Notes: a model not told the origin generated them from the letters alone. A DNA stretch of 64,000 nt from Shewanella benthica (GCA_023284085.1 JAKVHY010000030.1:1-64000), one strand, 5' to 3'; positions 25,972-35,610 are shown, counted from the first letter of the stretch. Numbers and translations are program-made.

Positions 25972-28900
25972 TCACTTTATAAATCTTTGCATAATGCGTT
26001 CCCTCGATACTTGAATAAGCGCGTAATACCCAGGAACGAAGAAGGAGCCAATGAGTAATACACTCAATAAGCCACCCACTAAGGTAAAGCCGATATTCTG
26101 TAACCCCACCGCGCCGGCGCCGGATGCAAATAGCAGAGGTGCGATACCTAAGATGAAAGACCATGAGGTCATATTCACCGCCCTAAATCTCAATGCGCCG
26201 CCTTGTTTAGCCGCCTCGATAATTGATAAACCCGCCTCTCGTTTGAGCTTAGAAAACTCGACGATCAAGATGGCATTTTTTGCCGCCATGGCGATGAGTA
26301 AAACCAGCCCTATCTGGGCATAAAGGCTAAGAGAGAAGCCACCCAGTTTGAGCGCCAACATGCCACCTAAGATTGCCGTTGGCACCACCAGAATAATCGC
26401 AAAAGGCAGTGTCCAGCTTTCATACTGAGCCACCAGCAAGAGGTAAATAAATATCAGCGCTAATCCGAAGGCATAGATGGCCATATTGCCAGCAAGCTTC
26501 TCCTGATATGAAAGACCGCTCCACTCATAGGTATAGCCCTGAGGCAAAACATCCGCGGCGACACGTTCCATGGCCTCCATGGCGTCCCCCGTTGAGAACC
26601 CAGGGGCGGCCTGGCCTTGAATGATGGCTGCGCCATACTTGTTATACCGCCAGATGATATTCGGCGCTAATGTCGGCTTAACGGTAACAAGCGTGCTCAA
26701 GGGGATCATCTCCCCACTCTGACTTCTCACCTGATACCTGGCAATATCTTTTACCGACTCTCTAAATGCACCATCGGCCTGCAATGTCACTTTGAAAGAC
26801 TTTCCAAACTGAGTGAAATCATTGACATACAAGGATCCAAGATTAATTTGCAAGGTTAAGAACACCTCAGATAGTGACACCCCTAGTTGTTTAGCTTTCA
26901 GCCTGTCTATATCGAGATAATAGTGCGGCACATTCGCCCTGAACGCGCTGAATACCCCCTGCAGCTCCGGCTGTTGATTCGCACTATCGATAAGGTCTTG
27001 CATCACAGCGCCTAGTTCCGCCTTGTCTCTACCTAACGTATCTTGCAGCACAAACTCAAAGCCAGTACCAGATCCAATACCCGGAATGGTAGCTGGCCCA
27101 AAACTGATAATCTGAGCCTCTGGTAACTCGGCTTCTGCCCACTGCCCGACGCGAGAGATGATATCCTCGACGCCATGGAGACCTGCCAATGCAGCACGTT
27201 CATCCCAATGAGCTAAACTGACAAACATTCTGGCAGCATTGGATTGCATTGAACCAGATAAACCTGAATAACCAGATGCTGAAGCGATATTTAACACCCC
27301 GAGCTCAGACTTAAGAAAAGCTTCTACTTTGGTGATCACTTGCTCTGTGCGGCTCAAACTCGCCCCATCAGGCAAGATGACATTGACGAAAAAGATCCCC
27401 TTATCCTCTTTCGGCACGAAGCTGGTGGACGTCGACTGAACTAAATAACCCAGTGCCGCTAATGCCCCAAGCGAAAGTATCACTAAAACCAAACTTTTTC
27501 TGATCAATACCGAGACAGTCCTGCTGTAGCTTGCGGTAATATTGTCAAACAATCGGTTAAAGCCGATATACCACTTAGGATAATTTTGTACGCCTGGCTT
27601 TAATAACAAGGAACACAAGACCGGGCTTAAACTCAAGGCAACCACAGCCGACAAGATCAGTGAAAAAATCAAGGTCATGGCAAACTGTTGATACATGATC
27701 CCTGTCACCCCGGGTAATAGGGTCACAGGAATAAACACGGCTAATAAGACCAAAGTTGAGGTGATAATCGGCCCAGTGACCTGCTTCATCGCCTGCTCTG
27801 TGGCCGCTTTAGTACTAAGGGATGGATCTTGAGTTAAATTAGCTTCAACATTTTCAATCACCAAAATGGCATTATCCACCACAATACCAATAGCCAAAAT
27901 CAATCCGAACAGGGTCACGGTATTGATGCCAAATCCCGCGACCAACATTAATGCAAAACTGCCAACTATCGAGATAGGAATAGCAATTAACGGCACTAAG
28001 GTGGCTCTCACCGAACCAAGAAACAAGTAGGTTACTAATACCACCAGAATAACGGCCAGTACTAACGTCCAAAGCATGCCCTTAATCGATTCTGTCACAA
28101 ATAATGTGGTATCAACTTGGGTGTTATAGAGCATGCCTTCAGGCATAAAGGCTTGCATCTCCTTAAGTGCCGCTTTTACCGCATCAGCCACCTCAATGGC
28201 ATTAGCCCCGGGCAACGTGGTTATCTGAATTTGCGCCGATGGTTTACCGTCACTGATCCCTGCGCCAATATAGTCCTCCTGCCCCAGCTCCACGGTCGCA
28301 ACGTCTTTGAGATAAACGGTATGACCCGACTTGTCGGCACTTAGTATGACATTTTCAAACTCCTCAACCGTAGCAAGACGCCCTTGAGTCAATAACGAAT
28401 ACTGTAACTCTAACGGTTTATCGCTGGGTCTCGCCCCGACACTGCCTAATGGGGCCTGAATATTTTGCTCAAGCAAGGCCTGCTGTACATCAGAAGCTGT
28501 GATGTTCAGGTGTGCCATCCTATCTGGATTAAGCCACATACGCATACTGAGGAAGCGATTACCGTAAAGCACAGATTCAGAGACCCCCTTAATTCGGGTC
28601 AACTTATCTGTGACCTGCAGCGCCACAAAGCTAGACAAGACTTGTTCACTTATCTGGCCATCTGTTGAGGTAAAATCGATCATCATGAGAATATCAGGCG
28701 AGTATTTTTTCACGCTTAAGCCATTTCCCAACACCTCAGAAGGCAGCATGGGCTCGGCTAATGCCAGGCGATTTTGCAGATTGACCTGAGCAATATTTGG
28801 ATCTGTGCCCACCTCGAAGGTCACTGCTAAACGATAAGTGCCATCGTTGCTACTTTTAGAGCTCATATAGATCATATCTTCGACGCCGTTAATGGCATCT

Positions 28901-29100
28901 TCGATAGGCCTGGCTATGGTCTCTTCGACCACAGAGGCACTCGCCCCCCGCATCGATGCCGTCACCTGAATTTGAGGCGGGGTGATAACGGGAAATTGAG
29001 ACACGGCCAGGTTAGGTATCGCTATGATGCCAGCCAAGGTGATAATCAAAGACAGAACGATGGCAAACTTTGGCCTATCGAGAAAAAACTTACTGATCAT
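25972..29100 (-). CDS. RND multidrug efflux permease (AcrB/HAE1 type)
   Basis: Inner membrane proton-driven drug exporter. 'MISKFFLDRPKFAIVLSLII' starts TM1, followed by two large periplasmic loops and 12 membrane helices over 1042 aa. TM4 reads 'AIGIVVDNAILVIENVE', so the aspartate pair usual in AcrB-type pumps is Asp-Asn (about residues 409-410). The TM10 lysine is present (AMAAKNAILIVEFSK). Its start overlaps the adaptor stop by 4 bp. No TolC-like channel is adjacent. The scs genes lie about 100 bp downstream on the same strand and could be co-transcribed. Confidence 0.94.
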   Translation of the reverse strand: MISKFFLDRPKFAIVLSLIITLAGIIAIPNLAVSQFPVITPPQIQVTASMRGASASVVEETIARPIEDAINGVEDMIYMSSKSSNDGTYRLAVTFEVGTDPNIAQVNLQNRLALAEPMLPSEVLGNGLSVKKYSPDILMMIDFTSTDGQISEQVLSSFVALQVTDKLTRIKGVSESVLYGNRFLSMRMWLNPDRMAHLNITASDVQQALLEQNIQAPLGSVGARPSDKPLELQYSLLTQGRLATVEEFENVILSADKSGHTVYLKDVATVELGQEDYIGAGISDGKPSAQIQITTLPGANAIEVADAVKAALKEMQAFMPEGMLYNTQVDTTLFVTESIKGMLWTLVLAVILVVLVTYLFLGSVRATLVPLIAIPISIVGSFALMLVAGFGINTVTLFGLILAIGIVVDNAILVIENVEANLTQDPSLSTKAATEQAMKQVTGPIITSTLVLLAVFIPVTLLPGVTGIMYQQFAMTLIFSLILSAVVALSLSPVLCSLLLKPGVQNYPKWYIGFNRLFDNITASYSRTVSVLIRKSLVLVILSLGALAALGYLVQSTSTSFVPKEDKGIFFVNVILPDGASLSRTEQVITKVEAFLKSELGVLNIASASGYSGLSGSMQSNAARMFVSLAHWDERAALAGLHGVEDIISRVGQWAEAELPEAQIISFGPATIPGIGSGTGFEFVLQDTLGRDKAELGAVMQDLIDSANQQPELQGVFSAFRANVPHYYLDIDRLKAKQLGVSLSEVFLTLQINLGSLYVNDFTQFGKSFKVTLQADGAFRESVKDIARYQVRSQSGEMIPLSTLVTVKPTLAPNIIWRYNKYGAAIIQGQAAPGFSTGDAMEAMERVAADVLPQGYTYEWSGLSYQEKLAGNMAIYAFGLALIFIYLLLVAQYESWTLPFAIILVVPTAILGGMLALKLGGFSLSLYAQIGLVLLIAMAAKNAILIVEFSKLKREAGLSIIEAAKQGGALRFRAVNMTSWSFILGIAPLLFASGAGAVGLQNIGFTLVGGLLSVLLIGSFFVPGYYALIQVSRERIMQRFIK

Positions 29101-30257
29101 GCGCCTACCACCATCATTTGAGCGTTAGCAGCATCGACCAACTTGGCCTTAACCCAAGAGCCGGTTTTGACCCGTTGCAGACCATGAGTGATCACCACTT
29201 CGTCAGCCGTCATCCCCGCATTAACAATAACCTGATCACCCACTTGCTCACCGATACGAATATCTCTGCGTTCGACTCGATCATTAGCGTTGACGACAAA
29301 TACATAGAAGCCCATTAAATCTTGCAACAAGGCACGCTGAGGCAGCAATAACACTGCCTCAGCCAGGCTTTCGGTCACAGTGAGTTCAACATATTGTCCG
29401 GGTAATAACAGCTGTTTTTGGTTATTAAACTCGGCGCGAACATCAACTGTGCCCGTCGCTTTATCGACACGATTACCTAAGTAAGTGATCTCACCCATTT
29501 CAGAAAAAGCTTCACCTGAAGTAAAAAACAGCGAGACGGAGGGCAATTGAGCACCAGTGGCTTGTAATTTCTTTTTGGTCTGATGAAAAACCGTTTCACT
29601 CACCTGAAAACTGACATCGATTGGCGACACAGTGACAAGATCCACAAGCGCTTCACTCGATGGTGATACCAGTTCACCAAGCGCCACCTTGCTGTTACTG
29701 ATCCTTCCTGAAAATGGTGCCCGTATTTGGGTGTAATCCAGCTCGGTTTGAGCTAACTGGATTTGCGCTTTGGCCGATGTGATTTGCGCCTGAGCTAATT
29801 GTTTTTCAGCTAGGAAACGATCAACTTCTGCTTCACTTATCGAGGAGTTAGGCAGTAAAGATAGCCCACGTTTATAATCAAGATTAGCCACATTCAAATT
29901 AGCTTCGGCACTCGCCAGCAGAGATTTTGCATGGGACAGTTTTGCCTGATAGCGGCTATCGTCGAGTAAAAAAAGTAGCTCGCCTGCGGCAACAATATCT
30001 CCCTCATTAAAATGCTTAGACACTAGGTAACCTGTGACTTGAGCTTGCAGAGCAACGTCTTCTTGTGCCGCGACCCGCCCCTTAATGTTAAAGTTATGAT
30101 GATGTTCCTGTGCGGTGACTCTTGCCGCTTTCACAGCCACGGCAGCCTCTACACTCTTGTTCCCATCAGCATAAACTCTATCTGGAAAAACCACAGTCGC
30201 TACAACCAAAGGCGCCATAATGCATGCGCTAGCTAACAAAACTTTATCTAATTTCAA
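29097..30257 (-). CDS. RND efflux periplasmic adaptor (membrane fusion protein)
   Basis: AcrA-type periplasmic adaptor connecting the RND permease with an outer membrane channel. An N-terminal export segment is followed by the biotinyl-lipoyl half motif (QAQVTGYLVSKHFNEGDIV), a helical hairpin (about 95-165), the second lipoyl half (DYTQIRAPFSGRISNSKV), beta-barrel and membrane-proximal domains. 386 aa is typical. The start is TTG 30257 with GAGG 5 bases upstream. Overlaps the permease start, so expression is coupled. Confidence 0.93.
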   Translation of the reverse strand: MKLDKVLLASACIMAPLVVATVVFPDRVYADGNKSVEAAVAVKAARVTAQEHHHNFNIKGRVAAQEDVALQAQVTGYLVSKHFNEGDIVAAGELLFLLDDSRYQAKLSHAKSLLASAEANLNVANLDYKRGLSLLPNSSISEAEVDRFLAEKQLAQAQITSAKAQIQLAQTELDYTQIRAPFSGRISNSKVALGELVSPSSEALVDLVTVSPIDVSFQVSETVFHQTKKKLQATGAQLPSVSLFFTSGEAFSEMGEITYLGNRVDKATGTVDVRAEFNNQKQLLLPGQYVELTVTESLAEAVLLLPQRALLQDLMGFYVFVVNANDRVERRDIRIGEQVGDQVIVNAGMTADEVVITHGLQRVKTGSWVKAKLVDAANAQMMVVGA

Positions 30258-30573
30258 AATAACCTCAATTCCCGTCTATGACGAGCTAGCCTGCTAAGCT
30301 CTCACCTAAGGTGATAACGCTTATGCAGTAAATATCTACTTGGTGATAAATACGCTGCGAGAGCAACGTGTGCAGAGATAAGTCACTTGTGGCTATCGGG
30401 CTATGTTCAAACTAGTCAGCCAAGGCTTTTGTTACTGTAAATCCAATACCAGTGGCCAACGTGATAAGCCTAAGTCTTAGATACAGCAACGCCAAAAGAT
30501 GAACTAAGTTGACCCAATAACCGCTAAACAACGTAATTTAGGTTACTTATCTCTTAGTAGAACAGATGAGTTT
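30258..30573. other. Gap upstream of the efflux adaptor, nothing identified
   Basis: No credible coding frame, hairpin or repeat was recognised between the small membrane protein and the adaptor gene on the minus strand. Confidence 0.5.
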
Positions 30574-30999
30574 TTATTCTTGAAAGCGACACAAGGAGAG
30601 GTGTATTCGCCTGGGTTGAGCTTGTTCGCCAGGCTCAGGAGATCGTGTGATGACACGATACACGAGGGGAAGTAGGGGGAGTAAAAAAAGCAGTACCAAA
30701 AAAGGTAAGCTACTGGGTGCATCCATACACACACGCATGGACTTTTCTGATAATTCACACTTTTTGAATTCGAACGCTTTAAGCTCCGCGCCTTGGGCTA
30801 GCTCTTTTGCACTAGCACTGACATTCGACTCTGCACTTACATATGCAGGGAGCAAAGTAGCCGACATCGCCTGTGCACTCTGTTGATTGAGTAGCAGGTT
30901 AAGAATTCCACTATTTTGGGTCAAACAGAATAGCGTCAGTATGGCAAAAACCAGTACTGTCCAACGATTTCCTGTTTGGTTAGCAAAAAACTTATTGAT
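30574..30999 (-). CDS. Hypothetical small membrane protein with possible ATC start
   Basis: Two hydrophobic segments: WTVLVFAILTLFCL near the N-terminus and LPFLVLLFLLPLLPLVY near the C-terminus. Between them is a small polar loop with cysteines (KKCELSEKSMRVCMDA); the tail reads RRIHLSLCRFQE. The best ribosome site (AAAAAGGA) is 8 bases before an ATC codon (30999), giving INKFFANQ. No ATG, GTG or TTG lies in frame until TTG 30924, which would cut off most of the first membrane helix. So either ATC is used, or the start codon has mutated. It precedes the efflux pump on the same strand; a link to metal or drug stress is only inferred. Confidence 0.55.
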   Translation of the reverse strand: MNKFFANQTGNRWTVLVFAILTLFCLTQNSGILNLLLNQQSAQAMSATLLPAYVSAESNVSASAKELAQGAELKAFEFKKCELSEKSMRVCMDAPSSLPFLVLLFLLPLLPLVYRVITRSPEPGEQAQPRRIHLSLCRFQE

Positions 31000-31378
31000 G
31001 AATAATGTCCTTTTTGAAACGTAAACTTAAGTTTGGATTCTACATGCAAAAAACAAAGCTGAAATCAGGTTTGATAATGGGATCTGACAATGAAGCTCAG
31101 ATGCGCATGTTGGATAAGACCGGATAAAGGCAAAAATAGTTCATTAAAAATATTTTTATTTTCTCAATCGATTTTCATTCTCACTAAGTGAATAAAAAAC
31201 AATCTATTGCATGTCACACGAGCTTATCTTAAGTTATGTTTATAAGGTTAAATAACCATCAAAAATACACGCAGCATTAGCCGCTCCCCATCAGATAGGC
31301 AGTCATCATATAGCCATATAAGCCAGTAACAACACAGGGGCACTCGGCAAACCAGATTATAATACCCAAGGAGAAAGT
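31000..31378. other. Divergent intergenic region
   Basis: AT-rich gap between the small membrane protein (minus) and the CDGSH fusion (plus). A TATAAT lies about 20 bp before the fusion gene start and might be its -10 box, without a clear -35. Nothing else was recognised. Confidence 0.35.
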
Positions 31379-32950
31379 ATGAGCCCCCTACATTCTACTG
31401 ATGCAAAGCCGATTATTGCAGACAATAAACCTAAGAAAGTCGAACTCACCAAGGGTCAGGAGTATTACTTCTGTGCCTGCGGCCAATCTAAGAAGCAACC
31501 CTTCTGCGATGGTTCACATGCAGGCACTTCATTTAAACCTAAGGCCTTCACCGCAGAGCAAGATGGCGATGCATATCTTTGCGCCTGCAAGCACACGGCT
31601 AATGCCCCCTTTTGTGACGGCACTCATAAGCAGTTTACCGTCAAACAGGTTGGCAAAGAGGGACCAGGCCCGGCTAAAGATACCAAATCTAACGCCATGC
31701 CCTCGGCTAAGGCCACACTAGAAGAACCTACGGTGGAGTTTATCCACCAACTTGCCCGAGAAGGCCTGTCAAAACTTGGCCATCATGGTCCCATGACCTC
31801 AATGGGTGTACCCCGTCATCTACTGCCTCATTGGGATGATATCCAGATAATGACGGCCCAAATGGCCACTAAGCCATTACAGGAAGACCAGGCCGTCTCG
31901 ACCGAACTTATCATAGGGCCCGAAGCCCGTAAGCCGCTTAAGCTCAAGATCCCACTGTTTGTTTCGGATATGAGTTTTGGCGCACTTTCCGAAGAAGCTA
32001 AAACCGCCCTGGCTATCGGTGCGGAGCTCGTAGGCACAGGAATATGCTCTGGCGAAGGTGGCATGCTCCCCGAGGAGCAGGCACAAAACTCCCGCTACTT
32101 CTATGAACTCGCCAGCGCCCAGTTTGGCTATCGTGAAGAGCTACTACATTCTATTCAAGCCTTTCACTTCAAAGGCGGACAAGGAGCAAAGACAGGCACA
32201 GGAGGTCACCTACCGGGAATAAAAAATCGGGGGAAGATTTCACAAGTAAGAGGCATTCCCGAAGGTCAACCGGCCATATCACCGCCCACCTTTAAGGAAC
32301 TCAATAATTCATGCGACTTTAAGCGCTTCGCCGATCGCGTGCGTGAGATCAGTGGCGGCGTGCCCATAGGGTTTAAACTCAGTGCCAACCATATCGAACG
32401 AGACATCCAGTTTGCCCTGGACGCCACCGCCGATTACATCATATTAGATGGCCGCGGCGGCGGAACTGGTGCGGCTCCGGAGATGTTCCGCGACCATATT
32501 AGCGTACCCACTATCCCAGCCTTGGCTCGCGCACGTCGATATTTAGATGAAAAAGGTGCCAGCGGCAAAGTCACCTTAATCATCACCGGCGGAATACGTG
32601 TCCCCATGGATTTCGTCAAAGCCATGGCCTTAGGCGCAGACGGCGTCGCCATCTCTAATAGCGCCATGCAGGCTATAGGTTGTGTCGCCGCACGCATGTG
32701 TAACACCAACAACTGCCCTTCAGGCATAGCCACACAGAACCCGGAACTGAGGAAGAAGCTCAATATCGATAAGGCATCGATGCAGCTCGCTAACTTCTTC
32801 AATGCATCGGTAGAGCTAATGCAGGTCATGGCCCGCGCCTGCGGCCACCATAGTTTGAGTGATTTTAATCAGGATGACTTAGCCACCTGGCACAGAGAGA
32901 TGGCACACCTTTCGGGAATACATTACGCAGGATTGACGCCATTAGATTAA
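31379..32950 (+). CDS. Double CDGSH iron-sulfur domain fused to GltB-like FMN-binding domain
   Basis: Residues 25-90 hold two CDGSH-type 2Fe-2S motifs: C32-x-C34...C43-D-G-S-H47 and C68-x-C70...C79-D-G-T-H83. From about residue 130 to the end is the glutamate synthase FMN-binding TIM barrel: 'KIPLFVSDMSFGALSEEAK', 'GTGICSGEGGM', 'FKGGQGAKTGTGGHLPG', 'IILDGRGGGTGAAP', and cysteines C694-like 'CNTNNCPSGIATQ' for an Fe-S cluster. The glutaminase domain of true glutamate synthase is absent. It is therefore a stand-alone FMN/Fe-S oxidoreductase of unknown substrate. AAGGAGAAAG precedes the start. It is monocistronic and converges on metE. Confidence 0.88.
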   Translation: MSPLHSTDAKPIIADNKPKKVELTKGQEYYFCACGQSKKQPFCDGSHAGTSFKPKAFTAEQDGDAYLCACKHTANAPFCDGTHKQFTVKQVGKEGPGPAKDTKSNAMPSAKATLEEPTVEFIHQLAREGLSKLGHHGPMTSMGVPRHLLPHWDDIQIMTAQMATKPLQEDQAVSTELIIGPEARKPLKLKIPLFVSDMSFGALSEEAKTALAIGAELVGTGICSGEGGMLPEEQAQNSRYFYELASAQFGYREELLHSIQAFHFKGGQGAKTGTGGHLPGIKNRGKISQVRGIPEGQPAISPPTFKELNNSCDFKRFADRVREISGGVPIGFKLSANHIERDIQFALDATADYIILDGRGGGTGAAPEMFRDHISVPTIPALARARRYLDEKGASGKVTLIITGGIRVPMDFVKAMALGADGVAISNSAMQAIGCVAARMCNTNNCPSGIATQNPELRKKLNIDKASMQLANFFNASVELMQVMARACGHHSLSDFNQDDLATWHREMAHLSGIHYAGLTPLD

Positions 32951-32986
32951 AGAATTGACGGACTTCGTCCTATTCGACGCTGGCTA

Positions 32987-33021
32987 CGAGTTCCTAGGAT
33001 CTAGAACCTAGGAACTCGGAA
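32987..33021. repeat. Heptad array in the fusion/metE junction
   Basis: Units CTAGGAT, CTAGAAC, CTAGGAA and CTCGGAA follow at 7-bp steps from 32994. GAGTTCCTAGG pairs with CCTAGGAACTC (11 bp), giving a hairpin. No classical terminator is seen between these convergent genes. Confidence 0.9.
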
Positions 33022-33089
33022 CTTCTCAGCCTTAGCTTGACCTTATCGCTTACAGCTTTCTCTGCCCTGTCTTGAACTTATGGCTTCTT

Positions 33090-35396
33090 TTACCCCAACC
33101 TTCTTCTCAACACTTTAGTCGCTTGAACTAAGTTCTTAAGGGCTGGCTCTACTTCATCCCATGTACGGGTTTTCAGGCCACAATCCGGGTTTACCCAAAG
33201 CTGACGTACGGCAATCTTGTCGGCCGCTTTCTCGATAAGCTCAACCATCTCATCCACCGTTGGCGTGTTTGGTGTGTGAATATCGTAGACGCCAGGACCT
33301 ATCTCATTGGGGTATTCGAAATCTTCGAAGGCCGTGAGTAACTCCATGCGAGAACGCGAGGTCTCGATAGTGATCACATCGGCGTCCATGGCCGCTATCG
33401 CTGCGATGGTTTCATTGAACTCGCTGTAACACATGTGAGTGTGGATCTGCGTCTCGTCGGTGACACCTGCGGCGCTCAGCTTAAATGAATCAACCGCCCA
33501 CTTAAGGTAAGCTTGCCAATCACTCTTCTTCAAGGGTAAGCCTTCACGGAAGGCTGGCTCATCTATCTGGATGATGCCTATGCCCGCATTTTGCAGGTCG
33601 ACGACCTCATCACGAATGGCTAGACCGATTTGAGTCGCTATCGCTTCACGGCTGATGTCTTCACGGGCAAATGACCAATGCAAAATAGTAACCGGCCCCG
33701 TTAGCATGCCTTTCACTGGCTTGTCTGTCAGAGACTGAGCGTACTGCGCCCACTCGACTGTCATAGCCTCAGGACGTGAGACATCACCATAGATAAGTGG
33801 CGGCTTAACACAGCGTGAGCCATAGCTCTGCACCCAACCAAACTTAGTGAAGGCGAAACCTTGTAACTGCTCGCCGAAATACTCGACCATGTCGTTACGC
33901 TCGGCCTCACCGTGAACCAATACATCGATACCTAACTTAAGCTGACGCTCAATCGTATCTCTGGTCACCTGGCGTAGTTGGTCATTATAAAACTCTTGGG
34001 TGATCTCACCTTTACGCCAGCGACTACGCAGGCCACGAATAGCAGGAGTCTGTGGGAACGAGCCTATGGTTGTCGTAGGTAACAGGGGTAAGTTAAACTT
34101 CTGCTGCTGTATAGATTGACGGTTAGCAAACACGGTATCACGCTCATAATCATCGGTTTTAAGCGCGGCGACTCTGTCGATAACTTGCTGATCGGCGGCT
34201 TCTTCACGTGCCTCTCGGCGCGCCACACACCTTGCCACTATGGTGTCGATTGCAACTTTAGCGGCACTGTCCGCGGGAGTGCTAAGTAGCGCTTTCAGTT
34301 GTGTCAGCTCAGAGAGCTTCTGTTTTGCAAATGAGAGTTGTAGCTTCAGCGCCGGAGCTAACTCGGTCTCAATATCGAGATCCACTGGACTATGGAGCAG
34401 TGAACAAGAAGGAGAGATCCACACTCGTCCCTTAAGGTCGTTTATGACAGGGGCGATGCGTTCGGCAATCAGGTCAATATCTGCCGCCCATACGTTACGA
34501 CCGTTAATCACGCCTAAAGAGAGCACCTGCTCAGGCTGTAGCTTTGCCGCAAATTCAGCAAGCTGCTCGGGAGCCGTGACTAAGTCCAGATGCAGACCGG
34601 CAACAGGTAAGGATGAAACTAATGCTTGATGGTGAGCTATGGTGCCATAGTAGCTCGCCAATAATACCTTGACCTCAGATGACTTCAGTTCCTCATAGGC
34701 AGTAGAAATAGCGGCTTGCCAATCGGCATCAAGTTCAAGGGCTAGAATAGGCTCTTCGAGTTGCACCCAGTCTACGCCTTGCTCACTGAAACGAGCCAAG
34801 ATGTCTGCATAAGTGCTAATGAGCTTAGGCAGTAGTGAAAGTTTATCGAAATCGCTGCCAACAGCCTTAGATAAAAACAGGTAAGAAACCGGGCCTAGCA
34901 GTACTGGTTTGGCGGCATATCCCAGTGATTTTACCTCTTCAACTTCTTCAAAAAACTGCTCATACGCGACACTGAATTCTTGATCTACAGTCAGCTCAGG
35001 CACTATGTAGTGATAGTTAGTATTGAAATATTTAGTCATTTCGCCAGCGGGGGCATCTTTACCCGATGGTGCACGGCCTCGTGCGACTCGAAACAAGGTA
35101 TCGAGATCAACATGAGCATCATCTTGGTTTCTGTGACGCTCAGGAATGGCATTCAATGTCGCACTCAGCGTCAGCACCTGATCATAGAAGGCGAAATCGC
35201 CAACGGGCAACAAAGAAACTCCGGCCTGTGCCTGCCACTCCCAATGAGTACGACGTAACTCCTTGGCCACTTGTTTTAGCTCAGCCTGACTGGTCTCACC
35301 ACGCCAATATTTCTCTTGAGCAAACTTCAGCTCACGTTGACGACCAATTCTTGGAAACCCTAGGTTAGCTATCTGTATCTCTTTCGAAGTTTGCAT
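33090..35396 (-). CDS. metE: Cobalamin-independent methionine synthase
   Basis: Transfers the methyl group from 5-methyl-tetrahydropteroyl-triglutamate to homocysteine to make methionine without B12. The N-terminal barrel starts 'NLGFPRIGRQRELKFA'; the C-terminal catalytic barrel carries the zinc ligands in 'THMCYSEFN' and 'NPDCGLKTR', and 'TTTIGSFPQT' at its start. 768 aa is normal. AAAAGG lies 8 bases upstream of the ATG. It is divergent from metR; MetJ and MetR sites in the 214-bp gap indicate repression by methionine/SAM and activation by MetR with homocysteine. Confidence 0.98.
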   Translation of the reverse strand: MQTSKEIQIANLGFPRIGRQRELKFAQEKYWRGETSQAELKQVAKELRRTHWEWQAQAGVSLLPVGDFAFYDQVLTLSATLNAIPERHRNQDDAHVDLDTLFRVARGRAPSGKDAPAGEMTKYFNTNYHYIVPELTVDQEFSVAYEQFFEEVEEVKSLGYAAKPVLLGPVSYLFLSKAVGSDFDKLSLLPKLISTYADILARFSEQGVDWVQLEEPILALELDADWQAAISTAYEELKSSEVKVLLASYYGTIAHHQALVSSLPVAGLHLDLVTAPEQLAEFAAKLQPEQVLSLGVINGRNVWAADIDLIAERIAPVINDLKGRVWISPSCSLLHSPVDLDIETELAPALKLQLSFAKQKLSELTQLKALLSTPADSAAKVAIDTIVARCVARREAREEAADQQVIDRVAALKTDDYERDTVFANRQSIQQQKFNLPLLPTTTIGSFPQTPAIRGLRSRWRKGEITQEFYNDQLRQVTRDTIERQLKLGIDVLVHGEAERNDMVEYFGEQLQGFAFTKFGWVQSYGSRCVKPPLIYGDVSRPEAMTVEWAQYAQSLTDKPVKGMLTGPVTILHWSFAREDISREAIATQIGLAIRDEVVDLQNAGIGIIQIDEPAFREGLPLKKSDWQAYLKWAVDSFKLSAAGVTDETQIHTHMCYSEFNETIAAIAAMDADVITIETSRSRMELLTAFEDFEYPNEIGPGVYDIHTPNTPTVDEMVELIEKAADKIAVRQLWVNPDCGLKTRTWDEVEPALKNLVQATKVLRRRLG

Positions 35397-35420
35397 ATTG
35401 TATACCTTTTTGCTTTAATA

Positions 35421-35433
35421 TGAGCAGAATTCA
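35421..35433. promoter_or_regulatory. Putative MetR site, metE-proximal
   Basis: TGAGCAGAATTCA matches the MetR pattern TGAA-N5-TTCA except at one base. A near-identical site lies at 35575. Confidence 0.6.
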
Positions 35434-35502
35434 GAGTAAACGCGCCAGAGTCTTATCAGTGACTCCTAATGATGGAACATCTTTCGATGTAAAAACACAT
35501 TT

Positions 35503-35526
35503 GGGCGTCTGGACGTCTAGAAGTTT
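35503..35526. promoter_or_regulatory. MetJ operator in the metE-metR gap
   Basis: Three consecutive 8-bp met boxes: GGGCGTCT, GGACGTCT and AGAAGTTT, matching AGACGTCT at 6, 7 and 6 of 8 positions. Tandem boxes are how MetJ binds with SAM. Confidence 0.75.
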
Positions 35527-35570
35527 ATTGTGATAGTCTATCTTCTGACAAACGAATTGATTTCAAGCGC

Positions 35571-35591
35571 AACATGAGCAAAATTCATGTT
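35571..35591. promoter_or_regulatory. Putative MetR site, metR-proximal
   Basis: TGAGCAAAATTCA within a 7-bp perfect inverted repeat AACATGA/TCATGTT, ending 20 bp before the metR start; likely used for autoregulation or metE activation. Confidence 0.6.
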
Positions 35592-35610
35592 GAGATAAAG
35601 TAGGGACAAT

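Noticed and set aside
25859..26164. Minus-strand 101-codon frame at the end of the RND gene
   Set aside because: It is a shadow frame overlapping the RND permease 3' end.
33090..35600. Cobalamin riboswitch in front of metE
   Set aside because: The 214-bp gap has no B12 box or TGCCCCCGCAAC core; only protein operators are seen.
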